A DNA stretch of 64,000 bases, taken from NCBI GenBank assembly GCA_007844125.1, contig CM017561.1:20895223-20959222 (forward strand), written 5' to 3'. Each line of letters begins with the position of its first letter. Position 1 is the first letter of the stretch. Below are positions 26,234 through 37,900 of this stretch, piece by piece. This DNA comes from Sinonovacula constricta. Taxonomy: Eukaryota > Mollusca > Bivalvia > Cardiida > Solecurtidae. The translations under genes and the position numbers were made by a program. The notes below the pieces were generated by a model. That model had not been told where the DNA came from, searched no databases, and was given only the letters and a program-made list of their open reading frames with translations.

Positions 26234-26535
26234 ATGACAGAAACTAAGCAGACTGCTCGAAAATCCATCGGAGGAAAGGTTCCACGAAAGCAGCTGGCCA
26301 CCAAGGCCGCTCGTAAGAGCGCACCAACCACTGGTGGAGTGAAGAAACCACACAGGTACATGCCCGGTACCGTCGCTCTTCATGAGATCCGTAGATACCA
26401 GAAGACCACTGAGCTGTTGATCAGGAAACTGCCATTTCAGCGTCTGGTCAGGGAAATCGCCCAGGACTTCAAGACTGATCTCCGATTGCAGAGCTCTGTC
26501 GTCATTGCCTTACAGGATGGCCTCCAGAAGCAAAC
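26234..26535 (+). pseudogene. Histone H3 N-terminal fragment, copy 3
   Basis: Open from ATG 26234 through H3 codon 93 (26515), with A15V (ggaaaggttcca) in addition to the shared R2E, T11I, R42M and R49H. The same two insertions after Q93 shift it into the microsatellite; the frame stays open to 26818 because the CTGT, CCGT and ATCC repeats contain no stop in that register. Module hairpin upstream at about 26080-26180. Confidence 0.9.
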
Positions 26536-26550
26536 GCAGACGCGTTCGTT

Positions 26551-26603
26551 ATCTGTCTGTCTGTCTGTCTGTCTGTGTCTGTCTGAACTGTACTGTACTG
26601 TAC

Positions 26604-26643
<40 letters not shown>

Positions 26644-27474
26644 AGTCCGTCCGTCTGTCCGTCCGTCCGTCTGTCCGTCCATCCATCCATCCATCCATCC
26701 ATCCACCTATGTATCCTATCTATCTATCCTATCTATGTATCCTATCTATGTATCCTATCTATGTATCCTATCTATGTATCCTATCTATGTGTCCTATCTA
26801 TCTATCCTATCTATCTAGCCTATCTATCTATCCTATCTATCCTATCTATCTATCCTATCTATCTATCCTATCTATCTATCCTATCTATCTATCCTATCTA
26901 TCTATCCTATCTATCTATCCTATCTATCTATCCTATCTATATATCCTATCTATCTATCCTATCTATCTATCCTATCTATCTATCCTATCTATCTATCCTG
27001 TCTATCTATCCTATCTATCTATCCTATCTATCTATCCTATCTATCTATCCTATCTATCTATCCTATCTATCCTATCTATTTATCCTATCTATCTATCCTA
27101 TCTATCTATCCTACCTATCCTATCTATCTATCCTATCTATCTATCCTATCTATCTATCCTATCTATCTATCCTATCTATCTATCCTATCTATCTATCCTA
27201 TCTACCTATCCTATCTATCCTATCTATCTATCCTATCTATCTATCCTATCTATATATCCTATCTATCTATCTATCCTATCTATCTATCCTATCTATCTAT
27301 CCTATCTATCTATCCTATCTATCTATCCTATCTATCCTATATATCTATCCTATCTGTCTATCCTATCTATCTATCCTATCTATATATCCTATCCTATCTA
27401 GCTATCCTAGCTATCCTAGCTATCCTATCTATCTATATATCTATCTATCTATCTATCTGTCTGTCTATCTATCT
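26551..27474 (+). repeat. Long composite microsatellite (CTGT, CCGT, ATCC, then CTATC-rich)
   Basis: The main body is a higher-order repeat in which tatctatc alternates with tatcctatc, giving a 12-13-bp period with variants such as ctatgtatcc. Long open frames rich in Ser, Ile, Tyr, Pro and Leu exist in two or three registers only because the repeat lacks stop codons. Confidence 0.95.
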
Positions 27475-28046
27475 AGACATGTCATAAGATATATATAAGC
27501 ATGTTTGTACATTTCACTCACTATATGCAAAAAAGTGCCTGCCGAACACCGCTCCACAAGCGGCTCTTTGATTGGATGAGCCGAAATATAAGCTGCGATA
27601 CGATTGACTGAATTTCAATCCGTTTTTCGAAACGAAAATGAAAATGTTGCCTCGGCCAATCAGATTCGTTCCCGCTCTTATCTCACTGTTAACCGACTTT
27701 CCATATATTAGATAGACACTGTAGCGATGCAAGTTTTTAAAAGAACTACAATATCATATCTCATGCTCACTATCATTAAACAGATCACCAAATCTCATAC
27801 TCAAATTTAATTTGCTCGAAGCTAGCCATCATTTTTTAAAAATAACATAATGAATTTTGAAGTCTATATACAATGTTAAACACCATAGCTAAGAGCAACC
27901 CTCACGCCATTAGTAACCCTCTGTGATATTTAATTTGTAATCAACTTGGAACTAATGCTCGCCAAGTAATTTATAATTAACGGCGAGGGTAAATAAGTCC
28001 AAATAAGTAAGTTAGATGCAAGTATCATTTGTTCAAATCATTCAAT

Positions 28047-28348
28047 ATGACAGAAACTAAGCAGACTGCTCGAAAATCCATCGGAGGAAAGGCTCCACGA
28101 AAGCAGCTGGCCACCAAGGCCGCTCGTAAGAGCGCACCAACCACTGGTGGAGTGAAGAAACCACACAGGTACATGCCCGGTACCGTCGCTCTTCATGAGA
28201 TCCGTAGATACCAGAAGACCACTGAGCTGTTGATCAGGAAACTGCCATTTCAGCGTCTGGTCAGGGAAATCGCCCAGGACTTCAAGACTGATCTCCGATT
28301 GCAGAGCTCTGTCGTCATTGCCTTACAGGATGGCCTCCAGAAGCAAAC
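28047..28348 (+). pseudogene. Histone H3 N-terminal fragment, copy 4
   Basis: Open H3 fragment, codons 1-93 (28047-28328), differing from copy 3 by a single codon (Ala15 retained). The frame continues 270 codons into CTGT/CTATC repeat, to 29123. With units 3 and 4 this is the clearest evidence of recent unit duplication. The leader tatcatttgttcaaatcattca before the ATG includes a cap-site-like YCATTY motif, as in histone genes. Confidence 0.9.
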
Positions 28349-28363
28349 GCAGACGCGTTCGTT

Positions 28364-28364
28364 A

Positions 28365-28397
<33 letters not shown>

Positions 28398-28429
28398 GTC
28401 TGTCTGAACTGTACTGTACTGTACTGTAC

Positions 28430-28461
<32 letters not shown>

Positions 28462-29203
28462 AGTCCGTCCGTCTGTCCGTCCGTCCGTCTGTCCGTCCAT
28501 CCATCCATCCATCCATCCATCCACCTATGTATCCTATCTATGTATCCTATCTATGTATCCTATCTATGTATCCTATCTATGTATCCTATCTATGTATCCT
28601 ATCTATGTGTCCTATCTATCTAACCTATCTATCTATCCTATCTATCTATCCTATCTATCTATCCTATCTATCTATCCTATCTATCTATCCTATCTATCTA
28701 TCCTATCTATCTATCCTATCTATCTATCCTGTCTATCTATCCTATCTATCTATCCTATCTATCTATCCTATCTATCTATCCTATCTATCTATCCTATCTA
28801 TCCTATCTATTTATCCTATCTATCTATCCTATCTATCTATCCTACCTATCCTATCTATCTATCCTATCTATCTATCCTATCTATCTATCCTATCTATCTA
28901 TCCTATCTATCTATCCTATCTATCTATCCTATCTACCTATCCTATCTATCCTATCTATCTATCCTATCTATCTATCCTATCTATATATCCTATCTATCTA
29001 TCTATCTATCCTATCTATCTATCCTATCTATCTATCCTATCTATCTATCCTATCTATCCTATCTATCTATCCTATCTATCTATCCTATCTATCTATCCTA
29101 TCTATATATCCTATCCTATCTAGCTATCCTAGCTATCCTAGCTATCCTATCTATCTATCTATCTATCTATCTGTCTGTCTATCTATCCATCTCTATCTAT
29201 CTA
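28364..29203 (+). repeat. Long composite microsatellite, unit 11
   Basis: Parallel to 26551-27474, including shared rare variants (ctgaactgtactgtactg, ctacctatcc, tagctatcctagc), so both descend from one already interrupted array. Confidence 0.95.
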
Positions 29204-29522
29204 TACATATTAAAAGATAACGCGTTGACACAAATCACCACTCAAATTAACATTGATAATAACCGTATATGCAATTTACTTTTCCACCACAAAGGGCTTT
29301 TTTCATTGTATTATAAGTTGACCATTTATTTCAAATACTTACCCGTCTGCAATAGGACTGAATATTATTAAACTACCATGTCATTGATTATTAGGAATGT
29401 TCATATGCCACTTTCTATATATTTCGTATGTTCCTGTCTAACCGTGAATTGATTTGGCCGAAATCCTGTCGGGACGTAATATATCTCAAGCGTATAAGTC
29501 CCAACTGTGAAATCATCCAATC

Positions 29523-29538
29523 AGCCCTTTTCAGGGCT
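29523..29538 (+). promoter_or_regulatory. Histone-type 3' stem-loop (perfect)
   Basis: AGCCCTTTTCAGGGCT, TTTC loop. Confidence 0.65.
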
Positions 29539-29574
29539 ATGAAGGGATACTTGCCTTCGCAATTGTCATAAAAC

Positions 29575-29590
29575 AGCCCTTTTCAGGGCT
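29575..29590 (+). promoter_or_regulatory. Histone-type 3' stem-loop (perfect, duplicated)
   Basis: AGCCCTTTTCAGGGCT; arises from a local ~52-bp tandem duplication absent in unit 8. Confidence 0.65.
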
Positions 29591-29626
29591 ATGAAGGAAT
29601 ACTTGCCTTCGCAATTGTCATAAAAC

Positions 29627-29642
29627 AGCCCTTTTCAGAGCT
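29627..29642 (+). promoter_or_regulatory. Histone-type 3' stem-loop (one mismatch)
   Basis: AGCCCTTTTCAGAGCT. Confidence 0.55.
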
Positions 29643-29683
29643 CAAAAGTCCCCAAACTAAGTCGCCAAACAAAGTCCCCAAAC

Positions 29684-29699
29684 AGCCCTTTTCAGAGCT
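29684..29699 (+). promoter_or_regulatory. Histone-type 3' stem-loop (one mismatch)
   Basis: AGCCCTTTTCAGAGCT, preceded by CCCCAAAC. Confidence 0.6.
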
Positions 29700-31192
29700 A
29701 CTTTTTCCAGTTGCCTTTGCAATTGTCATAAACATTTATTCATTTATTCATTATAAGCTCATTTTAAGATCAAATGTACGTACGTACTTCTCTAACGGAT
29801 GTAATGTACATATTTTTTATCCCATAAATGTTTTATCCATCAACAAAGCGGGAATATCCTATACTTGTTTTCATCATATACTACAAGCTTGCATATCTAT
29901 CAAATCTCCTGTAACATAATTAACACTAAGGACTGAGGATGTCTGCAGTTGTAGTTTTTTTTTTCTTAACCGATCAATCACGCCCAATACCGTTTTGGGG
30001 ACAGTAACACGACAACATTTCATTGTATTTTATTTTTGCGTCTACTGTCGCCGAAAAGGATGTACGAAATACTTTTCTGTAGTGTAAGACATAAAGGGAC
30101 CCAACATTGTCATTTATTGAGAACGGGGACGTGAAAGCCTCACTTGAGCGTTTTCTCAAAGTGGCAGGTTGCTTTCACTTTGGTCCGCCGCACACATTTC
30201 GGCTGCCATTTGTCCTATTTACCTTCATATCCAATGCATCTGACCTGACCTACTTACGCAGGCCACGCTGGGCAGGGGCCATGCTGGAGCACGTCTACGG
30301 AGGTCAGGCTTTTGGGGCAAGGTCGGTCACTCGTTCCAAACGGAGAATTATCACTTTTCGGGCTCTTTTTGCGCACACTTGCCAGTCTCCAGGACCGGAA
30401 GTGCCGGCATTTTCCCAAAGAAGTCCGACCAGACTGCGACTCTGAGAGGTTTCAGGTCCGATCCCGATTGGGAAGTGCCCGAAAAAGTGGCCCAAAGTGC
30501 CGAAATTTTCCCAAAGTAGCCAGACCAGAATGCGCCGGACGGACGGACGGACGGACAAAAGCTTGTTTTTGTCACATAGTGGACTGAAACTATTTACAGA
30601 AAAATAACATGTCAGATGAACAGAATCTTATGTATACAGTGTTAAAGTACGTTAAAATAGGCTTTACATTGCCTGTACGTACACGCAATTATCTGGTTAG
30701 GGACAAAGTATCATTTCTTTGCTTTTGATGTGTTTTTATTACATATAAATTTAACAAAACTATCCAAACAGCTATAGTGACATGTCATAAGATATATATA
30801 AGCATGTTTGTACATTTCACTCACTATATGCCAAAAAGTGCCTGCCGAACACCCCTCCACAAGCGGCTCTTTGATTGGATGAGCCGAAATATAAGCTGCG
30901 ATACGATTGACTGAATTTCAATCCGTTTTTCGAAACGAAAATGAAAATGTCGCCTCGGCCAATCAGATTCGTTCCCGCTCTTATCTCACTGTTAACCGAC
31001 TTCCCATATATTAGATAGACACTGTAGCGCAATCTCCAACGCAGTGATCTCCCCCTTTCAGTAAGGAGAATCTCTGCCACCACACAGAAATCCTTCCAGA
31101 TCTGGAAGGATTTGATTTTTTTACTTTTAATTTTTGTTCAGTAAAATGACACTCGGAATGAATGTGTATGTTAGAAAAACGACTAATAATGG

Positions 31193-31510
31193 ATGAAAAA
31201 AACAAATTCTAACGATAAAGAAAAGAAAAAGAATGCATTTATCACTACAATCGTAACAACTCGGCCATTTCCGTCCTTTCGCCGAGGGCGAAATTTCAGT
31301 GTTACACCGGTTCAATGTAAACAATCATTGGGTACTGTTGAAGAAATTCACAAAGTAATAACGGAGTTTGACTCCTTTATAAAAGCGAAACCCAAACAGA
31401 TCGAGTGTCTGCAGTCTCTGTTGGCAGGCAAAGACGTCATAGCTAATCTGCCTGTTGGTTACTATCGTCACGTGATTTTGTATGATGGCAGTGGTTTTAA
31501 GCGAGCGTAG
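31193..31510 (+). pseudogene. RecQ-like helicase N-terminal fragment
   Basis: A 105-residue frame ends in a stretch like the start of RecQ-family helicase domains: a KPKQIECLQSLLAGKDVI motif 0/Q region followed by ANLPVGY. In active enzymes the next residues complete the Walker A loop (GKS/T) that binds ATP; here they are YRHVIL and the frame soon stops. The break may be an exon end followed by read-through, or decay. The Lys/Asn-rich N-terminus (residues 2-15) is unremarkable, and the start codon is uncertain. It lies just outside the tandem array, before another tgtagcgatgcaag motif (about 31541-31554). It unwinds DNA in functional relatives; this fragment cannot. Confidence 0.55.
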
Positions 31511-31555
31511 CGATGTCGTAAACCCTGTGCGGAGTTTGACTGTAGCGATGCAAGT

Positions 31556-32130
31556 CTAATATGTCATAATTCATTTTATCCCTTAGACAACATTTTAATA
31601 TGAAATCAGTTTTACATAATTATATCCACTCTTAGTTATATTTTATTATTGTATTATTTCATTTTAAATTATTTTTTTTTTTAAACAACATTTACTGCGA
31701 AGAGGCTGTACGGGTCTTCTACATATACCCTGACCAAAAGAAGGGGCCCGGGAGGGGGACGTCGGGAGGTTTGAGAGGCATCCAGTGGGGTTTATGTACC
31801 ATTTAAACCATCCCTTGCACCCAGTTATATTTATCGCAGTCTGGCACCTCTATGGGACATGTATATAATGTATATAATTATTATTAGATTCATATACTTT
31901 TAATAAGGCCCTAGAAAGTTAGCCGTTTTGATAAGTCGGAATGGTTTTATTTTGCTATTTTTACAAATGTGTTTTAACATTCCCAAGCCAAATGCGATAA
32001 AAAGATAAATATGTGTATCGTTAATAAACAATGGTCTGGTAGGAAAAAAGGAAAAAAAAAAATGTAATTTGTAACTGTGCACCCTATACATACAATAAAT
32101 ATTGACTTGAACATAGTTATAATTAGAATA
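31556..32130. other. Intergenic
   Basis: No gene recognised; A/T homopolymers and a G-rich stretch near 31746-31765. Confidence 0.5.
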
Positions 32131-32421
32131 CAACAAAGCACTCATGATATCATACCTCATGCTCATCATCATCAAACAATGCATAATCAAACCTCATTTT
32201 AAAATTTAATTTGCTCGAAGCTAAGCAACATTTTTAACAACAATATCATGAATTTTTAACTCTATTTACAATTTTAAACACCACAGCTAAGAGCAACCCT
32301 CACGCCATTAGTAACCATCTGTGATATTAAAATTTTAACCAACTTGAAACTAATGCTCGCCAAATAATTCATAATTAACGGCGAGGGTAAATAAGTCCAA
32401 ATAAGTAAGATGCAAGTCACA
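32131..32421 (+). repeat. Solo diverged leader/hairpin module without H3
   Basis: Runs from atatcatacctcatgctcat through tttaatttgctcgaagct, accctcacgccattag, aatgctcgcc and ggcgagggtaaataag to aagatgcaag. It parallels the H3-unit leaders but is clearly more diverged and is followed by unrelated DNA. It shows that the leader is an independent dispersed repeat. Confidence 0.75.
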
Positions 32422-33087
32422 TTCCGATGCTAAAGGGCAGAACAACAAGAGGTTACATTTTTCTGCCAACACTACGCCGCACGCCGCCTTACCCAATATT
32501 AGCTTCGCAACTGCCTCGAACTGTTACCATATCCATTTCCGTCGGCCATCTTTTGTTTATTTACAATTGACAAGCTAAGTACCCCTCCCCATTTTGGCTT
32601 TATCTTTAGGTTGTGGTTGCTTGGTCTAAATTCTAATTTGTCCTCAGTTAAATTTAATATAATAAAATACAAGCAACTACATATTTACCTATTAGAAAAA
32701 TACTTGGTTTTGTTTACAGCGTGAGGGTTTTATTCATCTTTTCAACATTTACCCCTTGTCTCATAGTCCATTAGCGGAGGAATAATATTGTTCATTATAA
32801 CCTCCCCATACACACACAAAAACATACACTTAGAGAAGATAATATGATATATGATATATAAACACCTGTGATATTTTAACTTTTATTTGATAATATACTG
32901 TGATATCTAGTTTCAACTAGAGCTGTGATAAGCATATGCATCTTCTCATTTTATTTGTTTGATATAGCATATTTTAATTTATGCTACAGAGTGGTCATCC
33001 CACCTATAGCCTTAAAATCAGCAAGTACACCAGCACAAAGTTACACACTGTGCTACCATTGTTTTCACTCTGTGAATATAAGAAAGA
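32422..33087. other. Intergenic
   Basis: No coding signal. A gcgtgaggg motif at about 32720 recalls the hairpin module. The stretch lies upstream of retrotransposon copy B. Confidence 0.45.
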
Positions 33088-33270
33088 ATGTTTCAGTCCA
33101 CCACTAGAGCGCAGGGGGGAGGGGACAGGCAAAATCTCTCTCCTTTGCTAGGGAGACCCAGAACTCCCAATCAGACACACCTTATAAATAAAAGCACCTG
33201 GCCTCACAAATTGATTATTCGGGCGGAGGGGGGGGGGGACAAAACTCTGGGCAATTTATCCTTATTTACA

Positions 33271-34947
33271 ATGGCCAGGGCCATCAATACTGAATTTGGC
33301 AAAGGAGTCAAAAGGGTGGTGCCCCATGCGTCTGGGGCCTACCTTTTAGAGATGGCGTCTGCCGAGGCTCTGGTAGGCGTCCTGAAAAAAAAGCCTTTAT
33401 CTTTGGCGGGGGTGGGAATAACCGCTGCTGAGCTCACTGCCGGAACACACTGCGAGGGGGTGATCCACAATATCCCCCTCAACACAGACATAAACACAGT
33501 CCCAGAACACTTCACATCTACATCTGCAAATCAAATTATAACATCAGCATATCGCCTAAAAAACAAGTTCGGCAGGGAATCAACAGCGGTATTATTAAAA
33601 TTTACAGGGAGGGAGCTGCCAACAAATGTCAAAATACGAGGAACTGACATATTGTTCCCCGTTCAAGAGTATGCAGCCCCTCCACTAAAATGTTTCAGAT
33701 GCCAGGGCTTCGGCCACAAATCGCAGAGATGCCGGGGCCAACTGAAATGCGCAAAGTGCGGGGGGGAGCACGGCATAAAACAGTGCACTGCGAATTATAA
33801 TAAGTGCACAAATTGCAATGGTGCCCACACAACGAGCTATAGGGGCTGCCCCTCTTATATAAGGGCAGCCAAAGTGACTTGGCTTATGAGGAGAGAAGGG
33901 ATGGGGTGGCAGAAAGCCAACGCACAAGTGCCGCCCACCTCTTCCCACCTATATAATAGTGCACGCACTCCGTCGCCAGGTCAGGCCCCCGTGGGAAACC
34001 CAAGCCCCCCCCCCCCAGTCCCAGGGGAGGGTGGAGGGCCCCGGAAGGCCAATAAACCGCCTGGTGAGGGACGCTGAGGGTAAACTCTGGCGGCACGTAG
34101 GAGACGGAAGGCATGGAAGTTTTCAGATTCTGTGCTCCGTGCCCCAGGGGGGACCTCAGCGGCCCTCAGGGTTAGGGAGGTGTGACCGGGGGGAGAAACC
34201 ACCCGGCTACCAAACTAAAAAACCCAACGGTTCCGTGCACACCAACCCCATAAAAATTGAGGAGTGCGAAATAGAAACTAAAATGGTGGTAGAGGACGAC
34301 GTAGTCCTGCTGTCGGACGGGGATGAGTCTATTTCAATATCATCCCTGTCGGATAGCAGCAGCGACTCCGAATCTGAGACAGATCCCGACGAAGTCGAAG
34401 ACTGTCTAGATGGTGAGTCCCTGCCTACCAACAAGGTTGTCCCGGTTGTCACAGGGGAAGTGGACTTATCGCCTCAGCCAATGAAAAGAGGCGAGGTGAC
34501 ACCCACAAACCCCCCCCCCCAGTGACAACAGAGACAGCCCTACCCTCTAGAGGAGTGGATAGAGCAACCCAGTCCTCCCCCATTAATATTAAAGTTCTGC
34601 AAGAAGAAAAGGGGACTGGGTACAATATTGACATTGACCACAAAGAAATAAAATTAACTATCTCTATTTATGATCTGTTAAGTATTGTCAAGGACATTAG
34701 AACTAAAACCACCATCAGAACAGGTGTCAACCTTGACAAATTTCTAAAACAACAGATCATAAAAAAGCTACAAATCCACGACTCACTGCACTCCTCAAAA
34801 CCAAACCGTGCTCCTGGGACCCCCCGTCAAATACCCACCGAGTTCGCGACCGGGCTATTGAGAACACCCTTGAAGAGGCCCGCAACCCCCAGAAAGGTTA
34901 AAAACCATATTCCTAGCAAAGGAAGACTGACATCCAACCGCAGATAA
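33271..34947 (+). pseudogene. ORF1 (gag-like, zinc knuckles), register changes at two poly-C runs
   Basis: ATG 33271 (MARAINTE) is preferred; the frame also extends to 33088. The first part has an RNA-binding-like region and zinc knuckles at about 33691-33855 (CFRCQGFGHKSQRC, then CAKC...H...C and CTNC...H...C), typical of retrotransposon nucleic-acid-binding ORF1 proteins. At a run of 12 C (34005-34016) the frame must change by +1 to continue, through an acidic Ser/Asp/Glu segment, to 34525. At a run of 11 C (34510-34520) it changes back, ending in a basic tail at 34947. The two changes cancel. Causes may be C-run length mutation, assembly error or slippage. ORF1 coats the element RNA in relatives. 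Confidence 0.75.
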
Positions 34948-37900
34948 ATTCAATCGAAACTTTAACATAATATCCTTTAATGCTGGGGGGTTAACTGCAC
35001 ATAAGCAGGCAAATATTTTGGAATATTTAGACAAACATGATATCCATGTCATATGCATCCAGGAATCAAAATTACCAAAAAACGCAATTAAAAAAATACC
35101 TGGATATAAGGGGATTTACAAATACCATCTAAATACAAACAATCAAGTATGTGGGGGGCTGATAGTGTATGTTAAAGATTCCATCAATCATGCAGAGGTC
35201 ACAGTGGAAAACATCAGGGATCAAAACGGGGAAACAAAGGTCGAATTGCAAATAATCAACCTTTATTTAGAACAATTCCCTCTAACTCTGGTCAATCTTT
35301 ACTCCAGGGGCTGGAACCCTGAAGTAATTAACAAACTAAACTCACTTTTGGCAGGTGAGCACAAGGACAGCATCATAACTGGTGACTTCAATGCCCACCA
35401 TGTAGCTTGGGGTTCAACCAGTACTGACCGTCATGGGGAGGTTGTTTGGAACTGGGTAACGGACACAGGTAAAGTCCTACTTAATGACGGCAGTCCAACC
35501 AGAGTAGGCCAAGCATTGACTTGTTTAGATCTAACGATAGCTAGTCCAAGACTTTCGGTAATTTCGGACTGGGGAGTAATGGAAGATACTTGGGGTTCAG
35601 ATCATTTCCCAATCATCACCTCAATTCAAAAACATGGTATGCCAGAGCCAAAAAATAATTCTGACACTAAATTCAATTATAAAAAAGCAGATTGGGAAAA
35701 ATTCAAAGAAATGTGCGAGGAAATTAACCCTGATGGGATACACTCGACAAATGTAGACATGCACTGTCAGCTCTTAACAGAAAAGTTTCTATTTATTGCG
35801 GGGGAGTGCATCCCGGTCAGTAGGACAAAGAAACATGGGGGAAGCCTTGTCCCGTGGTGGAACAAAACTTGTAATGATGCAGTCAAGGGGCGAAAAAAAT
35901 CACTAAACAAACTAAAGAGAAATCCATGTCCAGAAAACTATAATGGGTACATGGAGGCTCAGAGAAGCGCAACAAAGGTCATACTAGATGCCAAGAGGCA
36001 AGACTGGGAGGAATTCTGCAATTCGTGCAATCACAACACGAATTCGATTGATTTTTGGAAAAAAATCCGCAGAATTCGAGGAAATTCATATAGCCCCATA
36101 CCACTACTAAAAGATAATAAGACATCCGCAGTCACCCCTATAGAGAAAGCTAACATACTTGTCTCTCATTATAAGGATGTCTCCAGCGACTTAAATATCT
36201 CTACAGAAATATTAGAAATCCAGGCAAAATTTGAGTCAGAAAACAAAGAAAAAATAGAACTCCCAGGAGAAAATAACATACCTCTCAATAACAGCTTCTC
36301 AATTTCGGAACTTGAAGACATAATCAGAACTAGGAGTAGCTCAGCCACGGGCAAGGATAGGATCTCTTAAATGTTGTTTAAAAATATGCCCAAAAAAGCC
36401 CTAGAACTTTGGCTCAAATTATTTAACATGGTGTGGACGACAGGGATATACCCCGAAACCTGGAAAGAAGCCATAGTTATACCTTTACTAAAACTAAATA
36501 AACCTGAAAACGAACCAAAATCATATAGACCCATAAGCCTGACATCCCATGCGGGGAAATTGCTCGAGGGGATGGTTAAGGCTCGTTTAGAACATCTATT
36601 AGAATCAAAAAACATTATAAATCCCTTTCAATCCGGATTTAGAAAAGGAAGGAGCACATTAGATCAGCTCGCTAGACTGCAACATGACATAATCTATGCT
36701 AGGAATAGAAGGAGGTATGTTGCAGCCATCTTTCTCGACCTACAGGCCGCTTTTGATCTGACATGGCATGCAGGAGTTCTTACTAAACTTAAAGACCATG
36801 GTATAACAGGCAACTGCTACAGGTACCTGAGAGCGTTTCTAAATGACAGGAAAATCCAAGTTAAAGTGGGGGACACACTATCAAATCATGAGACCCTAAA
36901 GAGGGGTACCCCACAGGGCTCGATCCTCTCCCCACTACTGTTCTCGCTCCTTATAAATGACCTTCCTAGCAGTGTCGAAGGGACGGGACTAGTAGTGAGC
37001 CAATTCGCAGATGATTCGAGCGCATGGCTAACTGGCTCCTCGTTAAAACCGCTCAGGAAAAAAGCCCAGAGCGGATTGGACGCCATTTGGGAGTGGTCAA
37101 AAAAATGGGGATTCAAAATTTCACAAAGTAAAGCTGTAGGCATTCTTTTCGGACTTAAACAAGAGATGGATTTGGACGTATATTTAGGGGGAGAAAAAGT
37201 AAATTTTAAAGATAAGGTAAAATTTTTGGGAATGACTCTTGATAGGAGGTTATCATTCAAGAGCCATATACAAGACATCATTGAAAGATGCCAGAGAGAC
37301 TTGAACTTAATGAGGATGTTAAAAGGGACTGACTTCGGTTCAGATAAACACAGTCTCCTGTTACTCTACAAGTCTCTCATACGTCCAAAAATTGATTACG
37401 GCTGTCAAATTTACTCCATCGCAGCCAAAACAAATCTTAAAAAACTTGATAGCCTACAAAATCAAGCTCTCAGGATAGCACTAGGGGCCCTAAAATCCAC
37501 ACCTATAAGCATATTGGAACAAGAGGCTGGGGTGCCTCCCCTATGTCTGCGGAGGGATGATCAGTCAATTAGATATTGGGCCAGGGCCCGTACCAAACCA
37601 GACAACCCTGTGAATCAAATCTTCGGCACTGGCTACTTCTACAAAACACCAAGGAGGGGATCTGAAAAGACACCCCCACTCCCTTTTGGAGCTTATACCC
37701 AAAACCTGGTGGAAGCCTGCGGTGTCGAAGAGAGCAGCGTGGCGACGCTCGGCCCGGCCGAGGTGGAACCGTGGACCCTGAAAAAACCCGAGATCGACCT
37801 TAGTCTTACAAAACTGTTCACTAAAAATGACTGCCCTAATAAAATCAAGGCGCTAACACTGGAGCATTTGGACAGTAAATACAAAAACTGGGTTAAAATA

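Larger units (their letters stand above)
25910..27723 (+). repeat. Tandem unit 10, H3-bearing, core deleted (1814 bp)
   Basis: Leader, module, H3 fragment and ~920 bp of microsatellite. It then jumps directly to gacatgtcataagatatata of the tail at about 27476. The histone-like trailer and most of the ~900-bp core are missing. Confidence 0.85.
29205..29965 (+). other. Histone-like 3' trailer with four stem-loops
   Basis: Equivalent of 22890-23590, with one extra ~52-bp duplication carrying a stem-loop (cagcccttttcagggctatgaagg repeated). Confidence 0.7.
27724..31027 (+). repeat. Tandem unit 11, H3-bearing, full form (about 3.3 kb)
   Basis: Leader, module (about 27897-27990), H3 copy 4, microsatellite, histone-like trailer (29205-29965), core and tail. 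It is the last unit; the array stops at actgtagcgc (about 31030). Confidence 0.85.

Noticed and set aside
26505..29371. Long open frames of ~200-300 residues in CTATC/TATC repeats
   Set aside because: They exist in several registers only because the repeat has no stop codon; composition is purely that of the microsatellite.
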